NCBI GenBank assembly: GCA_032251435.1
Contig: JAVVEH010000013.1
Coordinates: 1-64,000, forward strand
Reading direction: 5' to 3'
Source: JAVVEH01 sp032251435
GTDB taxonomy: Bacteria; Verrucomicrobiota; Lentisphaeria; Oligosphaerales; MVZH01
Length of the DNA: 64,000 bases
Shown one piece after another: positions 1 through 7,706 of this stretch (position 1 is its first letter; each line of letters begins with the position of its first letter). The notes below the pieces were generated by a model. It was not told where the DNA came from, ran no database searches, and saw nothing but the letters and a program-made list of their open reading frames with translations. Position numbers and translations under genes: made by a program.

Positions 1-1
1 G

Positions 2-1552
2 TGCTCGGGGAGCTATTTTTGCTTAAAGTGTGCGTTTTATCCGATTTTCAGGTTGGTAAAGGAGGTGGTTGCGCGTTTGAGTGATCCGGCTCAATCAGGT
101 CGTTCTATCGGCATTGTGACTTTCAGTCAGGCTCAACAGTCTCTAATTGAAGACCTTTTGGATGTGGCAAGGAATGATAATCCGGGAATAGAAACTTTCT
201 TTACAGATGAAGTGCCGGAACCCGTTTTTGTGAAGAATCTGGAAAATGTGCAGGGGGATGAAAGGGATGTCATCTTCTTCTCGATTTGCTATGCAAAAGA
301 TCACGTTGGACGGCTTTCCATGAATTTTGGACCGTTAAATCGGGACGGTGGCGAACGGCGTCTTAATGTTGCCATTACCCGGGCCAGGGAGGAGGTCGTT
401 GTCTTTAGCTCTATTCGTGCTGAAGACATTGATTTGTCACGCACAAAATCATTAGGAGTCACTCATCTCAAATCCTATTTAAAGTATGCTGAAAATGGGA
501 TACAAACATTTGGCAACATTAGTGAAAGCCCGGTTGCAACAGATGATTTTGAGAGCGCATTTGAAAAAGAAGTGGCGGAATTCCTTACGTCTGCCGGTTA
601 TCCTCCCCATACACAGGTAGGCTGTTCCGGCTATCGGATTGACCTGGCGGTTCCGCATCCGGACAAGCCTGGACTTTATATTCTTGGGATAGAATGTGAC
701 GGGGCTGCATATCATTCATCAGCAACTGCTAAAGACCGAGATCAGCTTCGCCAATCCGTTCTTGAAAATCTCGGGTGGAAAATTCACCGCGTGTGGTCCA
801 CGGCTTGGTGGCATCGGCCTAAAAAGACCAAGGCAAAACTTCTGGAAGCTGTCAAAGACGCTCTTTATGAAGCCGAGAACCGGGGTGAAGATAGTCACTT
901 AGGGAGGACAAATGCTGAGAACAACGCATCATCTTCCATGAAATTTGAAGATCTGGTGGAAGAAATCGAATCCGAAACCAAAGCGCCAAAGAGCATGGAA
1001 GACCATGCACTTTCTGTTGAATACCCGTCAATTCAATATCCAGAGTTTTCTACTTCGACAGCGAATACAGAGGCATTTATGTCTCTCCGGTATAGACCGA
1101 AAATCATGGCGCAAATTGAGGCGGTTATCAGTCGGGAGGCGCCCATCTGTCGAAACGTTCTTTACAGGCGGGTGGCCGACTTATGGGGCATCAAAAGGGT
1201 CACAGAAAAAATCAGAAAAGTGTTTGAGGATGCTCTGTCATCAAATTTAAGTCATGGAGTAGTCGTCGATGAGAACGATGTGTTCTGGAGTAAACTGAAG
1301 CAGTCTGGGGACTATCAGCATTTCCGCTACTCCAGTAAAAACGAAGATTATCGTCGGTTGCTGGACGAAATTCCTATTGAGGAAATCGCCAATGCCATGT
1401 ATTATGTGATGTGCGAGTACCATAGCTGCAAAGCCGATGCTCTTTACCGGGAAACAGCGGCAGTTTTTGGTGTCGCACGGGTTACTAAGAAATCGGAAGA
1501 TTTTCTTAAAGCAGCTTTACAAAATTTGAAGGAGCGGGAGTTAATTGAATAA
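2..1552 (+). CDS. C-terminal part of a UPF1-like superfamily 1 helicase with Vsr-like nuclease and DUF3320 domains (partial)
   Basis: The reading frame is open to the left edge; the first in-window start is a TTG at 53. Numbering from that TTG, residues about 20-120 are the C-terminal RecA-like helicase domain, with motif V (VQGDERDVIFFS) and motif VI (LNVAITRARE). Residues about 165-265 look like the MTES_1575/Vsr-type PD-(D/E)XK nuclease: an RIDLAV aspartate strand, then GIECDGAAYHS, then a conserved RVWSTAWW. The last 140 residues carry two copies of a DUF3320-like helical motif (LYRRVADLWGIKRVT and LYRETAAVFGVARVT). Full-length relatives (DUF4011-AAA_11-AAA_12-nuclease-DUF3320) exceed 1,500 residues, so the Walker A half lies outside the window or is lost. 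Such proteins are found in defence islands. The gene is AT-richer than the Bat operon that follows, which suggests transfer. Confidence 0.8.
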   Translation, partial: CSGSYFCLKCAFYPIFRLVKEVVARLSDPAQSGRSIGIVTFSQAQQSLIEDLLDVARNDNPGIETFFTDEVPEPVFVKNLENVQGDERDVIFFSICYAKDHVGRLSMNFGPLNRDGGERRLNVAITRAREEVVVFSSIRAEDIDLSRTKSLGVTHLKSYLKYAENGIQTFGNISESPVATDDFESAFEKEVAEFLTSAGYPPHTQVGCSGYRIDLAVPHPDKPGLYILGIECDGAAYHSSATAKDRDQLRQSVLENLGWKIHRVWSTAWWHRPKKTKAKLLEAVKDALYEAENRGEDSHLGRTNAENNASSSMKFEDLVEEIESETKAPKSMEDHALSVEYPSIQYPEFSTSTANTEAFMSLRYRPKIMAQIEAVISREAPICRNVLYRRVADLWGIKRVTEKIRKVFEDALSSNLSHGVVVDENDVFWSKLKQSGDYQHFRYSSKNEDYRRLLDEIPIEEIANAMYYVMCEYHSCKADALYRETAAVFGVARVTKKSEDFLKAALQNLKERELIE

Positions 1553-1686
1553 TCTTTTGACAGTTGTAAAGGACTATTGCTAAAAGCCCAGGAAAATGAA
1601 TGGGCAATCAACAAATATGGCATTAGTAATTGTTGGGTTAATGTAAACTGTATCCCGAAAGAACCATGAGAAGATTATGGAGGTAA

Positions 1687-1956
1687 ATGATGAAAGTAAG
1701 TGATATTGCTACAAAAGTAATTGAGGAAGAGGACGACTTTGGCGATACATCTTTTGCGATAAAAGCTAGAATTGAAAACGATTCTGAGGATGAGGATGTA
1801 TATATTGAATTACAGGGGATTGATAGTGATGGGTTTGAAATTCATGAAGTGGTGTTAAGCGGAAAGATCCCTTTAGGCGGCAGTAGAGTATTGACAACCA
1901 AAGATGATGTGAACATGAAATTATTTGATCAAATTGCTATGTGGCAGCAAAAATGA
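1687..1956 (+). CDS. Small acidic hypothetical protein
   Basis: An 89-residue acidic protein preceded by a clear GGAGG seven bases before the ATG. It is rich in Glu/Asp (VIEEEDDFGDTSF near the N-terminus) and has alternating hydrophobic/charged segments that suggest a small beta-sandwich. No signal peptide or membrane segment is visible. Its AT-rich codon use matches the helicase/nuclease gene 135 bases upstream and contrasts with the Bat operon downstream, so it probably arrived with that gene. I do not recognise the family. Confidence 0.6.
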   Translation: MMKVSDIATKVIEEEDDFGDTSFAIKARIENDSEDEDVYIELQGIDSDGFEIHEVVLSGKIPLGGSRVLTTKDDVNMKLFDQIAMWQQK

Positions 1957-2073
1957 AACTCTTCTGAGACAACTCATTCATGCGAGCCATGTCCCAACCT
2001 TGATCTCAGTTGGAAACGACTGACCGGTGTGAGCCGGGCAAAGTCGAAGATATCCCGGACCATCGGCATCCCG

Positions 2074-2230
2074 CTGACTGCGGTTCTCGGTCGAAAGTGG
2101 ACAGCGATTTCAATTGATTCTGGACAGTGATTTCGGCGGAAAGTGGACACTCGTTTCGGAGTTATGTGGGCACGTTTTCGGGTTTGACCGAAATGACTGT
2201 CCATTTTGAGTGAAACAGGTGTCCACGTTG
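2074..2230. repeat. 23-bp iterated repeats with inverted copies; IS end or transposase-binding remnant
   Basis: A motif close to GTGGACAGTGATTTCGG starts at 2097, 2120, 2143 and 2166, an exact 23-bp period, with a weaker copy at 2074. Two copies in the opposite orientation follow about 22 bp apart, with cores GTCCAT near 2199 and GTCCAC at 2221. No transposase ORF is present. Multiple short subterminal repeats of this kind are typical of IS21-family ends. The layout therefore suggests the abutted ends of a deleted insertion sequence, or a protein-binding iteron array. Confidence 0.6.
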
Positions 2231-2438
2231 GCGTGAAGGCGGAGGATGAATCCGCGGGTCAAATTATTTCTTCATCGTCCGGAACAATTATTTTGATTCA
2301 CGGCGAACCTCATTAGGGGAGGGGAAAACACGCGCGCCGCGCTTGACGTTGGGATTAAGCGGATTATCCTACCTGCTTTATTTTAAAAGACATTCCTTTT
2401 CCTCTTTCACGTTTAAGCAACGGTGTTCCGGAGTTCCC

Positions 2439-3425
2439 ATGAGTGTGGATTTACGCGCCTCGAATGAGCTGGTTAAGCAGATCCGTGACTATGTCGCGAA
2501 AGTGGTCATCGGTCAGGATGTCGTCGTGGAGCGGGTTTTAATCGCGCTGTTCACGGGCGGTCACTTGCTTTTGGAGGGGATGCCGGGATTGGCCAAGACC
2601 CTGCTGGTGAAGACGGTCGCTGAAGCCATTGAACTGCGGTTCGGCCGGATTCAATTCACAATCGACATGCTGCCTTCCGATATTATCGGCAGCGAGATTC
2701 TTGACCAGAGCAACGGCGCCTTCCGGACGCATAAGGGACCGGTCTTCACCAACCTGCTGCTGGCCGATGAGATTAACCGGGCGGCGCCGAAAGTCCAGGG
2801 CGCCTTGCTTGAAGCCATGCAGGAGCGTAAGGTGACCATTGGCAACACCACGTATCCGCTGCCGACCCCGTTTCTGGTGATCGCCACGCAGAACCCCGTG
2901 GAACAGAGCGGCACGTTCGAATTGCCGGAGGCTCAGCTTGACCGGTTTATGCTGCGGCACAGACTGAATTACCCCACGGTTGACGAGGAATACCGGATCA
3001 TGACCCAGCAGCTCGCCCTCAAGCTCTCACGCGGCGAGGACGGCGGCGCGGTGCCGCAGACGGCGTTTGATCTTATTGGCGCCGAACCCGCCTGCGGAAC
3101 ATTGAAGGATCTTGTCATGATCATGGAAAGAGTCCAGGAGATCCACGTGAGTGATGTGCTCATTCAGCACTGTGTGGAGCTGGTGCGCCGCACGCGTGAG
3201 AATCCGTTGGTTGAACTTGGCGGCAGTCCCCGGGCGGGGCTCGCTCTGGTGCAGGCGACACGGGCGCGGGCGCTGATTCACGGGCGCGACTATGTGGTGC
3301 CGGAGGACATTATGGCCTTGGCCGAGGATGTGCTTCTGCACCGTATGCGGCTCAGATACGAAGCTGTCGCCGAGGGGTGCCGCGGGGAACAGGTGCTCAA
3401 TGAGATTATTTCGGAGTTAGGATAA
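2439..3425 (+). CDS. MoxR-type AAA+ ATPase (first copy)
   Basis: MoxR-family AAA+ ATPase, a cytoplasmic chaperone-like ATPase that normally works with DUF58 and von Willebrand proteins. Visible motifs, numbered from this start: Walker A in EGMPGLAKT (about residues 46-54, with the family's usual Ala before Lys), Walker B in LLADEINRA, sensor I in VIATQNPVEQSG, the SRAL-like region GGSPRAGLAL, and the MoxR lid at the C-terminus. The frame extends upstream to 2343, but the ATG at 2439 gives the usual length (about 328 residues) and follows a CGGAG. It is the first gene of the Bat operon; the DUF58 gene starts 2 bases after its stop. Confidence 0.93.
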   Translation: MSVDLRASNELVKQIRDYVAKVVIGQDVVVERVLIALFTGGHLLLEGMPGLAKTLLVKTVAEAIELRFGRIQFTIDMLPSDIIGSEILDQSNGAFRTHKGPVFTNLLLADEINRAAPKVQGALLEAMQERKVTIGNTTYPLPTPFLVIATQNPVEQSGTFELPEAQLDRFMLRHRLNYPTVDEEYRIMTQQLALKLSRGEDGGAVPQTAFDLIGAEPACGTLKDLVMIMERVQEIHVSDVLIQHCVELVRRTRENPLVELGGSPRAGLALVQATRARALIHGRDYVVPEDIMALAEDVLLHRMRLRYEAVAEGCRGEQVLNEIISELG

Positions 3426-3427
3426 TT

Positions 3428-4285
3428 GTGGGGATCCCCCGACCACATGATCATTTGGATGAGTCCCAGTTTTTCATCGCGGTCAGACGGCTCGCGGATA
3501 ACTTGACTTACGGCACGGATGTGTCGCCATTTCTCGGCGCGGGCGTCGATTACGCGCAGTCCCGCCTCTATCAGGATGGTGATCCGGTGAAAAGCATGGA
3601 CTGGCGGGTGACGGCCCGCACAGGGCGGTATCATGTCAAAGAGTATGAGGCTCCGAAACAGATGCCCATTTACATGGTCATGGACACCAGCGCGTCCATG
3701 TGCGTCAGCTCCATCCCGATGAGTAAATACGCGTGGGCTGTGCAGATCGCGGCCGGCCTGGCGCTTGTCGCCCTGCGGCGGATGAGTCCGGTCGGTCTGA
3801 TGGGATGCGGCGAACGGGAACTGCACGTGCGCCCGACGTTGTCCAAACACGTCGTCATGCGCTGGACGCATCAGTTACGTCATTACGACCTCACGGAAGC
3901 CACGTCGCTATCCGCCACGTTGCGGACCTTGCCGGTTGTTCTCCGCGAGCGGTCTCTAGTGATGGTTTTGAGTGACATGCATGATCAGGATTCTGTCGGG
4001 GCGATCCGGCGCCTGGCCCAGGAGCATGATTGCATCGCCTTGATGTTTCAGGATCCGGCGGAGCGGGGCCGCATTGGCGGGGGCGTTTTCCGCGCCCGCG
4101 AGGCGGAGAGCGGGCATCGTTTCACGGCGCATGGCCGCCGCCGCTGGCTGGCGGCCGATCCATACACCAAGGATCTGGTCCGGGCGGGCGTTGACTGCCT
4201 GACATTGCGGACGGATCAGCCATTTCTCGGCCGACTGCGCAATTTTCTCAAGCACCGGGATGTTTTGGGGAGATGCCGTCTGTGA
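3428..4285 (+). CDS. DUF58 / von Willebrand A-like protein
   Basis: 285 residues from a GTG start. The N-terminal half carries the DUF58 signature (SRLYQDGDPVKSMDWRVTAR), followed by a von Willebrand A fold whose metal-binding motif is DTSASM (about residue 79). It is the usual partner of MoxR ATPases in Bat/aerotolerance-type operons. The preceding moxR ends 2 bases upstream, and its own TGA overlaps the next ATG (TGATG at 4283-4287). No membrane segment is seen, so it is probably cytoplasmic. Confidence 0.9.
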   Translation: MGIPRPHDHLDESQFFIAVRRLADNLTYGTDVSPFLGAGVDYAQSRLYQDGDPVKSMDWRVTARTGRYHVKEYEAPKQMPIYMVMDTSASMCVSSIPMSKYAWAVQIAAGLALVALRRMSPVGLMGCGERELHVRPTLSKHVVMRWTHQLRHYDLTEATSLSATLRTLPVVLRERSLVMVLSDMHDQDSVGAIRRLAQEHDCIALMFQDPAERGRIGGGVFRAREAESGHRFTAHGRRRWLAADPYTKDLVRAGVDCLTLRTDQPFLGRLRNFLKHRDVLGRCRL

Positions 4286-5046
4286 TGAGACTTCTGCGCG
4301 TGTGTTTATTTTCGCCCTTGCTTCTGGGCGCTGTCGAGATCGGGATGATTCAGACGGCGCGTATAGATATTCCCGGTCCGCGGCTTGAGCTGGTTCCACT
4401 GGATGAGCACGCCCCTCTGGTCGCGCGGTTGGACGCGGTGGTCAAGACTGGAACCGGACACCTGTATGAAGTCGCCTTTGTCGGTTTGGAGCCGGGTGAC
4501 TATGATCTGACAACGTATTTTCAGACCGCCGCCGGTGAGGCGCCCGCCACCGTCCCTTATGTGGTCACTGTTGAACGAAAGCTGCCGCCAGACTTCCGCG
4601 GCGAGATCACCGTGATACCCCGGCGTGTCGGCTTTCCTCCCGCATGGTACGGCATGACCGCTGTCACACTGTCCGTTCTTTGGGCGCTTTGCCTCCCCGC
4701 GCTGATCTTTTTCGGGCGGGGGAAACAAGTGGTCGAGCCAGTCTGCCCCACTGTCTCGCTGAGTTTGCGGGACCGTTTGCGGGCCTGTTTGTCTGAGGTC
4801 GGGGAAACGGACAGCAAGGAAGTCTGGCAGCGGTTGGAGGCGACATTGATCCGCTATCTGGCCGAGTCGCGCCAGGTGACAGAGGAAAAGGCTTTCGCTG
4901 AGTTGACCGCCTTGAAAAAAGATGATGTCGCCGGCCCGGTCATTCTGGAATTCGAGCGGTGTCTCCACGCGCCTGGCGGGCGGGGGCGGACATCCGTGGC
5001 CCGGGCCCTGGCCGCGTGCGCGCGGGTGCTGGAGGTGGACGCATGA
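4285..5046 (+). CDS. Single-pass membrane protein of the Bat operon (BatD/DUF4381-like)
   Basis: About 253 residues. An N-terminal hydrophobic signal is followed by a beta-rich extracytoplasmic part (about 25-120), one membrane helix around WALCLPALIFF (residue about 140) and a soluble helical tail of about 100 residues. That order matches the small BatD/DUF4381-type protein usually found between DUF58 and vWA genes, but the sequence alone is not decisive. I prefer the ATG at 4285, which overlaps the DUF58 stop as TGATG; an in-frame ATG at 4273 sits directly against a GGGGAG with no spacing. Its stop overlaps the next start as ATGA. Confidence 0.6.
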   Translation: MRLLRVCLFSPLLLGAVEIGMIQTARIDIPGPRLELVPLDEHAPLVARLDAVVKTGTGHLYEVAFVGLEPGDYDLTTYFQTAAGEAPATVPYVVTVERKLPPDFRGEITVIPRRVGFPPAWYGMTAVTLSVLWALCLPALIFFGRGKQVVEPVCPTVSLSLRDRLRACLSEVGETDSKEVWQRLEATLIRYLAESRQVTEEKAFAELTALKKDDVAGPVILEFERCLHAPGGRGRTSVARALAACARVLEVDA

Positions 5047-5957
5047 CCTTCGCGAACCCGTTTGTTTTATGGTTTCTGGGCGCGGCGCTGGTGATCGTGT
5101 TCACTATATGGTTCAGCCGGGGGAGGCCAGTCACATTGCCTCTCGACGGTTCCCAGGCCCCCCAGAGTCACCTGCTCGGCTTTCTAGTGAACGTGGTTTC
5201 CTGCCTGCCGGCGTTTCTGTTCGCGGTGGCCGTTCTGATTCTCGCCAAACCGCAGATCACGGGCATCCCGGAAAACGAGCGCGAAATGAATAATATTCTT
5301 TTTTGCCTGGACGCCTCGGGCAGTATGAACGCTCCCGCGGCCGGTGGCGGCCGCCGGTTTGACCAAGCTCTGGAAGCGATTCACAAATTCACCACCTACC
5401 GTGAAGGGGATTCATTTGGTCTGACGGTGTTCGGCAATGAAGTCTGGCATTGGGTGCCCATCACCCGTGACACGTCCGCGATCGCCCATTCGGCGCCCTT
5501 TCTTGATCCGCGGAAACTTCCGGTCTGGTTTGGCGGCACGCAGATCGCCAAAGCGTTGCTGGCCTGCAAAGATGTGTTAGTCCGGGAAAAGACGGGTGAC
5601 CGGATGATCATATTGTTGTCCGATGGCGGCAGTTCAGATATCATGGGGGCGGGGGGCGCGCGGTGCGCGATGGCGCTCAAAGAGAGTCAAATTGTCGTTT
5701 ACGCCATTCACATTGGAACGCAAGTCCCGCAGGGCTTATACACGATCGCCGGGATTACCGGCGGACAGGTTTTTTCCGTCGTCGACAAGGTCACGCTTGA
5801 CGCGGTGTTCCGCTATATTGACCAGATGCAAAAAGCCAAATTCCGGACCAAAGCCCCCGAGCCGATGGACTTTTACCGCCCGTTCTGCCTGGCGGGTCTG
5901 GCTCTTCTGGCCGCCTATGTTCTGTCTCTTTTCGGCCTGAGGTACACCCCATGGTAG
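5043..5957 (+). CDS. BatA-like von Willebrand A membrane protein
   Basis: 304 residues. Two N-terminal membrane helices (about 10-28 and 50-68) are followed by a vWA domain with the metal-binding motif DASGSMN (about residue 90), the conserved threonine region GGTQIAKAL and the aspartate strand ILLSDGGSS, and then a C-terminal membrane helix. This is the classic BatA layout, with the vWA domain in the periplasm. The frame is open from 4959, but the ATG at 5043 overlaps the upstream stop by four bases and places the first membrane helix at the N-terminus. BatA-type proteins act with MoxR and BatD in envelope stress tolerance; the exact role here is inferred. Confidence 0.88.
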   Translation: MTFANPFVLWFLGAALVIVFTIWFSRGRPVTLPLDGSQAPQSHLLGFLVNVVSCLPAFLFAVAVLILAKPQITGIPENEREMNNILFCLDASGSMNAPAAGGGRRFDQALEAIHKFTTYREGDSFGLTVFGNEVWHWVPITRDTSAIAHSAPFLDPRKLPVWFGGTQIAKALLACKDVLVREKTGDRMIILLSDGGSSDIMGAGGARCAMALKESQIVVYAIHIGTQVPQGLYTIAGITGGQVFSVVDKVTLDAVFRYIDQMQKAKFRTKAPEPMDFYRPFCLAGLALLAAYVLSLFGLRYTPW

Positions 5958-6955
5958 AGAACGTGACAGCCATCCTGTGTTTCCTCACCGTTCTGGCGGC
6001 GGAAGGTCTGCACCATCGCCGTTGCCGCCGGGTGTGGCTGTTAGCTTTCGCCGACGGGCGCCCCTCGCTGTGGGTGCGGGTGTCGCCCGTCGTCCGCGCC
6101 GCCGCTTGCGCGCTCATGTGCTGGGGGTTGCTGGTTCTGTTAAGAGCGCCCGCGGCTGATGGCGATTCTGAACAGGGGATGGCTTTGCGTAAGACTGACA
6201 TCAGCACATGTCGTCATGTGGTGGTCATCTTGGATGTGTCCCCCTCGATGCGGATTCGGGACGCCGGCGCCACCGGGGTCCAAAAACGGTCCCGGCGGGC
6301 GATCGACGTGATGGATTCGGTTCTCGAGCGGGTCGCCCGCCAGGATGTCCGCTATTCATTGGTCGCGGTGTATACGGACGCCCGGCCGGTCATCGTCGGT
6401 TCAATCGACACGGGCGTGCTGAAAAATATTATGGAATTTCCGTTGGAACAGGCTTTCGATCACGGGAAAACGCGGTTGATCAAAGGCGTTGAGGTGGCGT
6501 TTGATATCGCCAGAGACTGGGCGCCCGGTTCAACAACCTTTATCATGTTGACCGATGGCGACACCAGTGATATCGGGGCTGGCGGCTTTCCCCGGCCGCC
6601 CAAATCTCTGGCGCGGTTTGTCATCGCCGGATTAGGCACGCGCCGCGGCGCCTTTATCGACGGACATCAGTCCCGACAGGACACGGCGACATTACGGTTT
6701 ATGGCGTCACGGTTCAAAGGGGTTTACGAAGACACCAACGCCCGCCACCTTCCGACCCATGCGATTGGGGCGCTCGTTGGCGGGGATAGGGACGACCCGG
6801 GGACACCGTGGACGCGTGAACGGCTGGCTCTCGCGGCCTGTGGAACCGGGGCTTTGTTACTTGCTTTAATTCCGATCTTGTTGGAGATTTTTGGATTTAA
6901 CATGGCTAAACATCTGGCGGAAAAACGGCGGCTGACCGCGAAGGTGGGCGCCTGA
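5951..6955 (+). CDS. BatB-like von Willebrand A membrane protein
   Basis: 334 residues, overlapping the previous gene by seven bases. Two membrane segments near the N-terminus precede a vWA domain with DVSPSM (about residue 95, a serviceable variant of DxSxS) and MLTDGDTS (about residue 199). A further membrane helix lies near residues 292-312 (GTGALLLALIPILLEIF). It is the second vWA protein of the Bat set, probably forming a pair with the BatA-like protein. Its stop overlaps the next start as TGATG. Confidence 0.85.
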   Translation: MVENVTAILCFLTVLAAEGLHHRRCRRVWLLAFADGRPSLWVRVSPVVRAAACALMCWGLLVLLRAPAADGDSEQGMALRKTDISTCRHVVVILDVSPSMRIRDAGATGVQKRSRRAIDVMDSVLERVARQDVRYSLVAVYTDARPVIVGSIDTGVLKNIMEFPLEQAFDHGKTRLIKGVEVAFDIARDWAPGSTTFIMLTDGDTSDIGAGGFPRPPKSLARFVIAGLGTRRGAFIDGHQSRQDTATLRFMASRFKGVYEDTNARHLPTHAIGALVGGDRDDPGTPWTRERLALAACGTGALLLALIPILLEIFGFNMAKHLAEKRRLTAKVGA

Positions 6956-7695
6956 TGAGAAAAAAATGTGTCTTTCTTTGGTTGGCGGCGGCGATCGGGC
7001 TGTTTTGTCTTCATTACGGTCCCGGGCAAACATGGTCGCGCGCCGGTCGCGCGGCCACATTGCGTAAAGAAGCCCTGGCATGTGAAAAAAACGGGGATTG
7101 GGAACAGGCGCGGGTGACGTATGAGGCGGCTTTGGCGGCGTTGCCGGAAGACGGTTACGACAGGCAGCGCCGTGTGTTGCGCATCGCCCGCGCCTGGACC
7201 TATCTGAATACCAAAGACGTGAGTGAGGCGGTGGACCAGCTCGAAACCTTGCTGGAAGAGACGCGGCGGGATGACATCGAGGATGTTGAGATCACCCGCG
7301 ATCTGCGCGGAGCGCTCGCCCATGCGGAATATTACACGGCCTGGCACATGCGCCTTGAGAACGCGCCGCGTGAAGAGTGGCTTAAGGAGTTGGAAGTGGC
7401 GCGGCGAAATTTCCGCTATCTCGCGGAAACGAGCCCGGACCTGGCCGCCCGCCGCAATGTGGAGGCGGCGGTTTTTCTCAGTCGCCTTGATCGTGACAAA
7501 CTCGAAACCCTGCCGTTGCCGGAAGAAGACGCCGGCAAGGGATCGCAAGGGGTGTCGGATCAGCGCGGGGAGCAGCAAGGGCAAGGGGAACCGGGTGATC
7601 AGGAGGGCGAGGGTGAGGGTGAACAAGGTGAAAACAGGCCTGAAGACGCGCGTGGCCGCGGTCTCGGCAGGCGTCCGGATGGCAGTGGATCATAA
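6955..7695 (+). CDS. TPR-containing exported protein (BatC/BatE-like)
   Basis: 246 residues: a signal or anchor helix (about 5-20), two to three TPR-like helical pairs (about 35-160, for example ACEKNGDWEQARVTYEAAL), and a C-terminal tail of about 50 residues that is almost entirely Gly, Gln, Glu and Pro. An acidic Gly/Gln-rich tail after TPRs is characteristic of BatC proteins. It probably scaffolds the vWA proteins on the periplasmic side. The start overlaps the upstream stop (TGATG). Confidence 0.8.
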   Translation: MRKKCVFLWLAAAIGLFCLHYGPGQTWSRAGRAATLRKEALACEKNGDWEQARVTYEAALAALPEDGYDRQRRVLRIARAWTYLNTKDVSEAVDQLETLLEETRRDDIEDVEITRDLRGALAHAEYYTAWHMRLENAPREEWLKELEVARRNFRYLAETSPDLAARRNVEAAVFLSRLDRDKLETLPLPEEDAGKGSQGVSDQRGEQQGQGEPGDQEGEGEGEQGENRPEDARGRGLGRRPDGSGS

Positions 7696-7706
7696 AGGAG
7701 TAAACA

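Noticed and set aside
1974..2204. 76-codon minus-strand ORF
   Set aside because: It runs through the 23-bp repeats, has no ribosome site and no coherent protein pattern.
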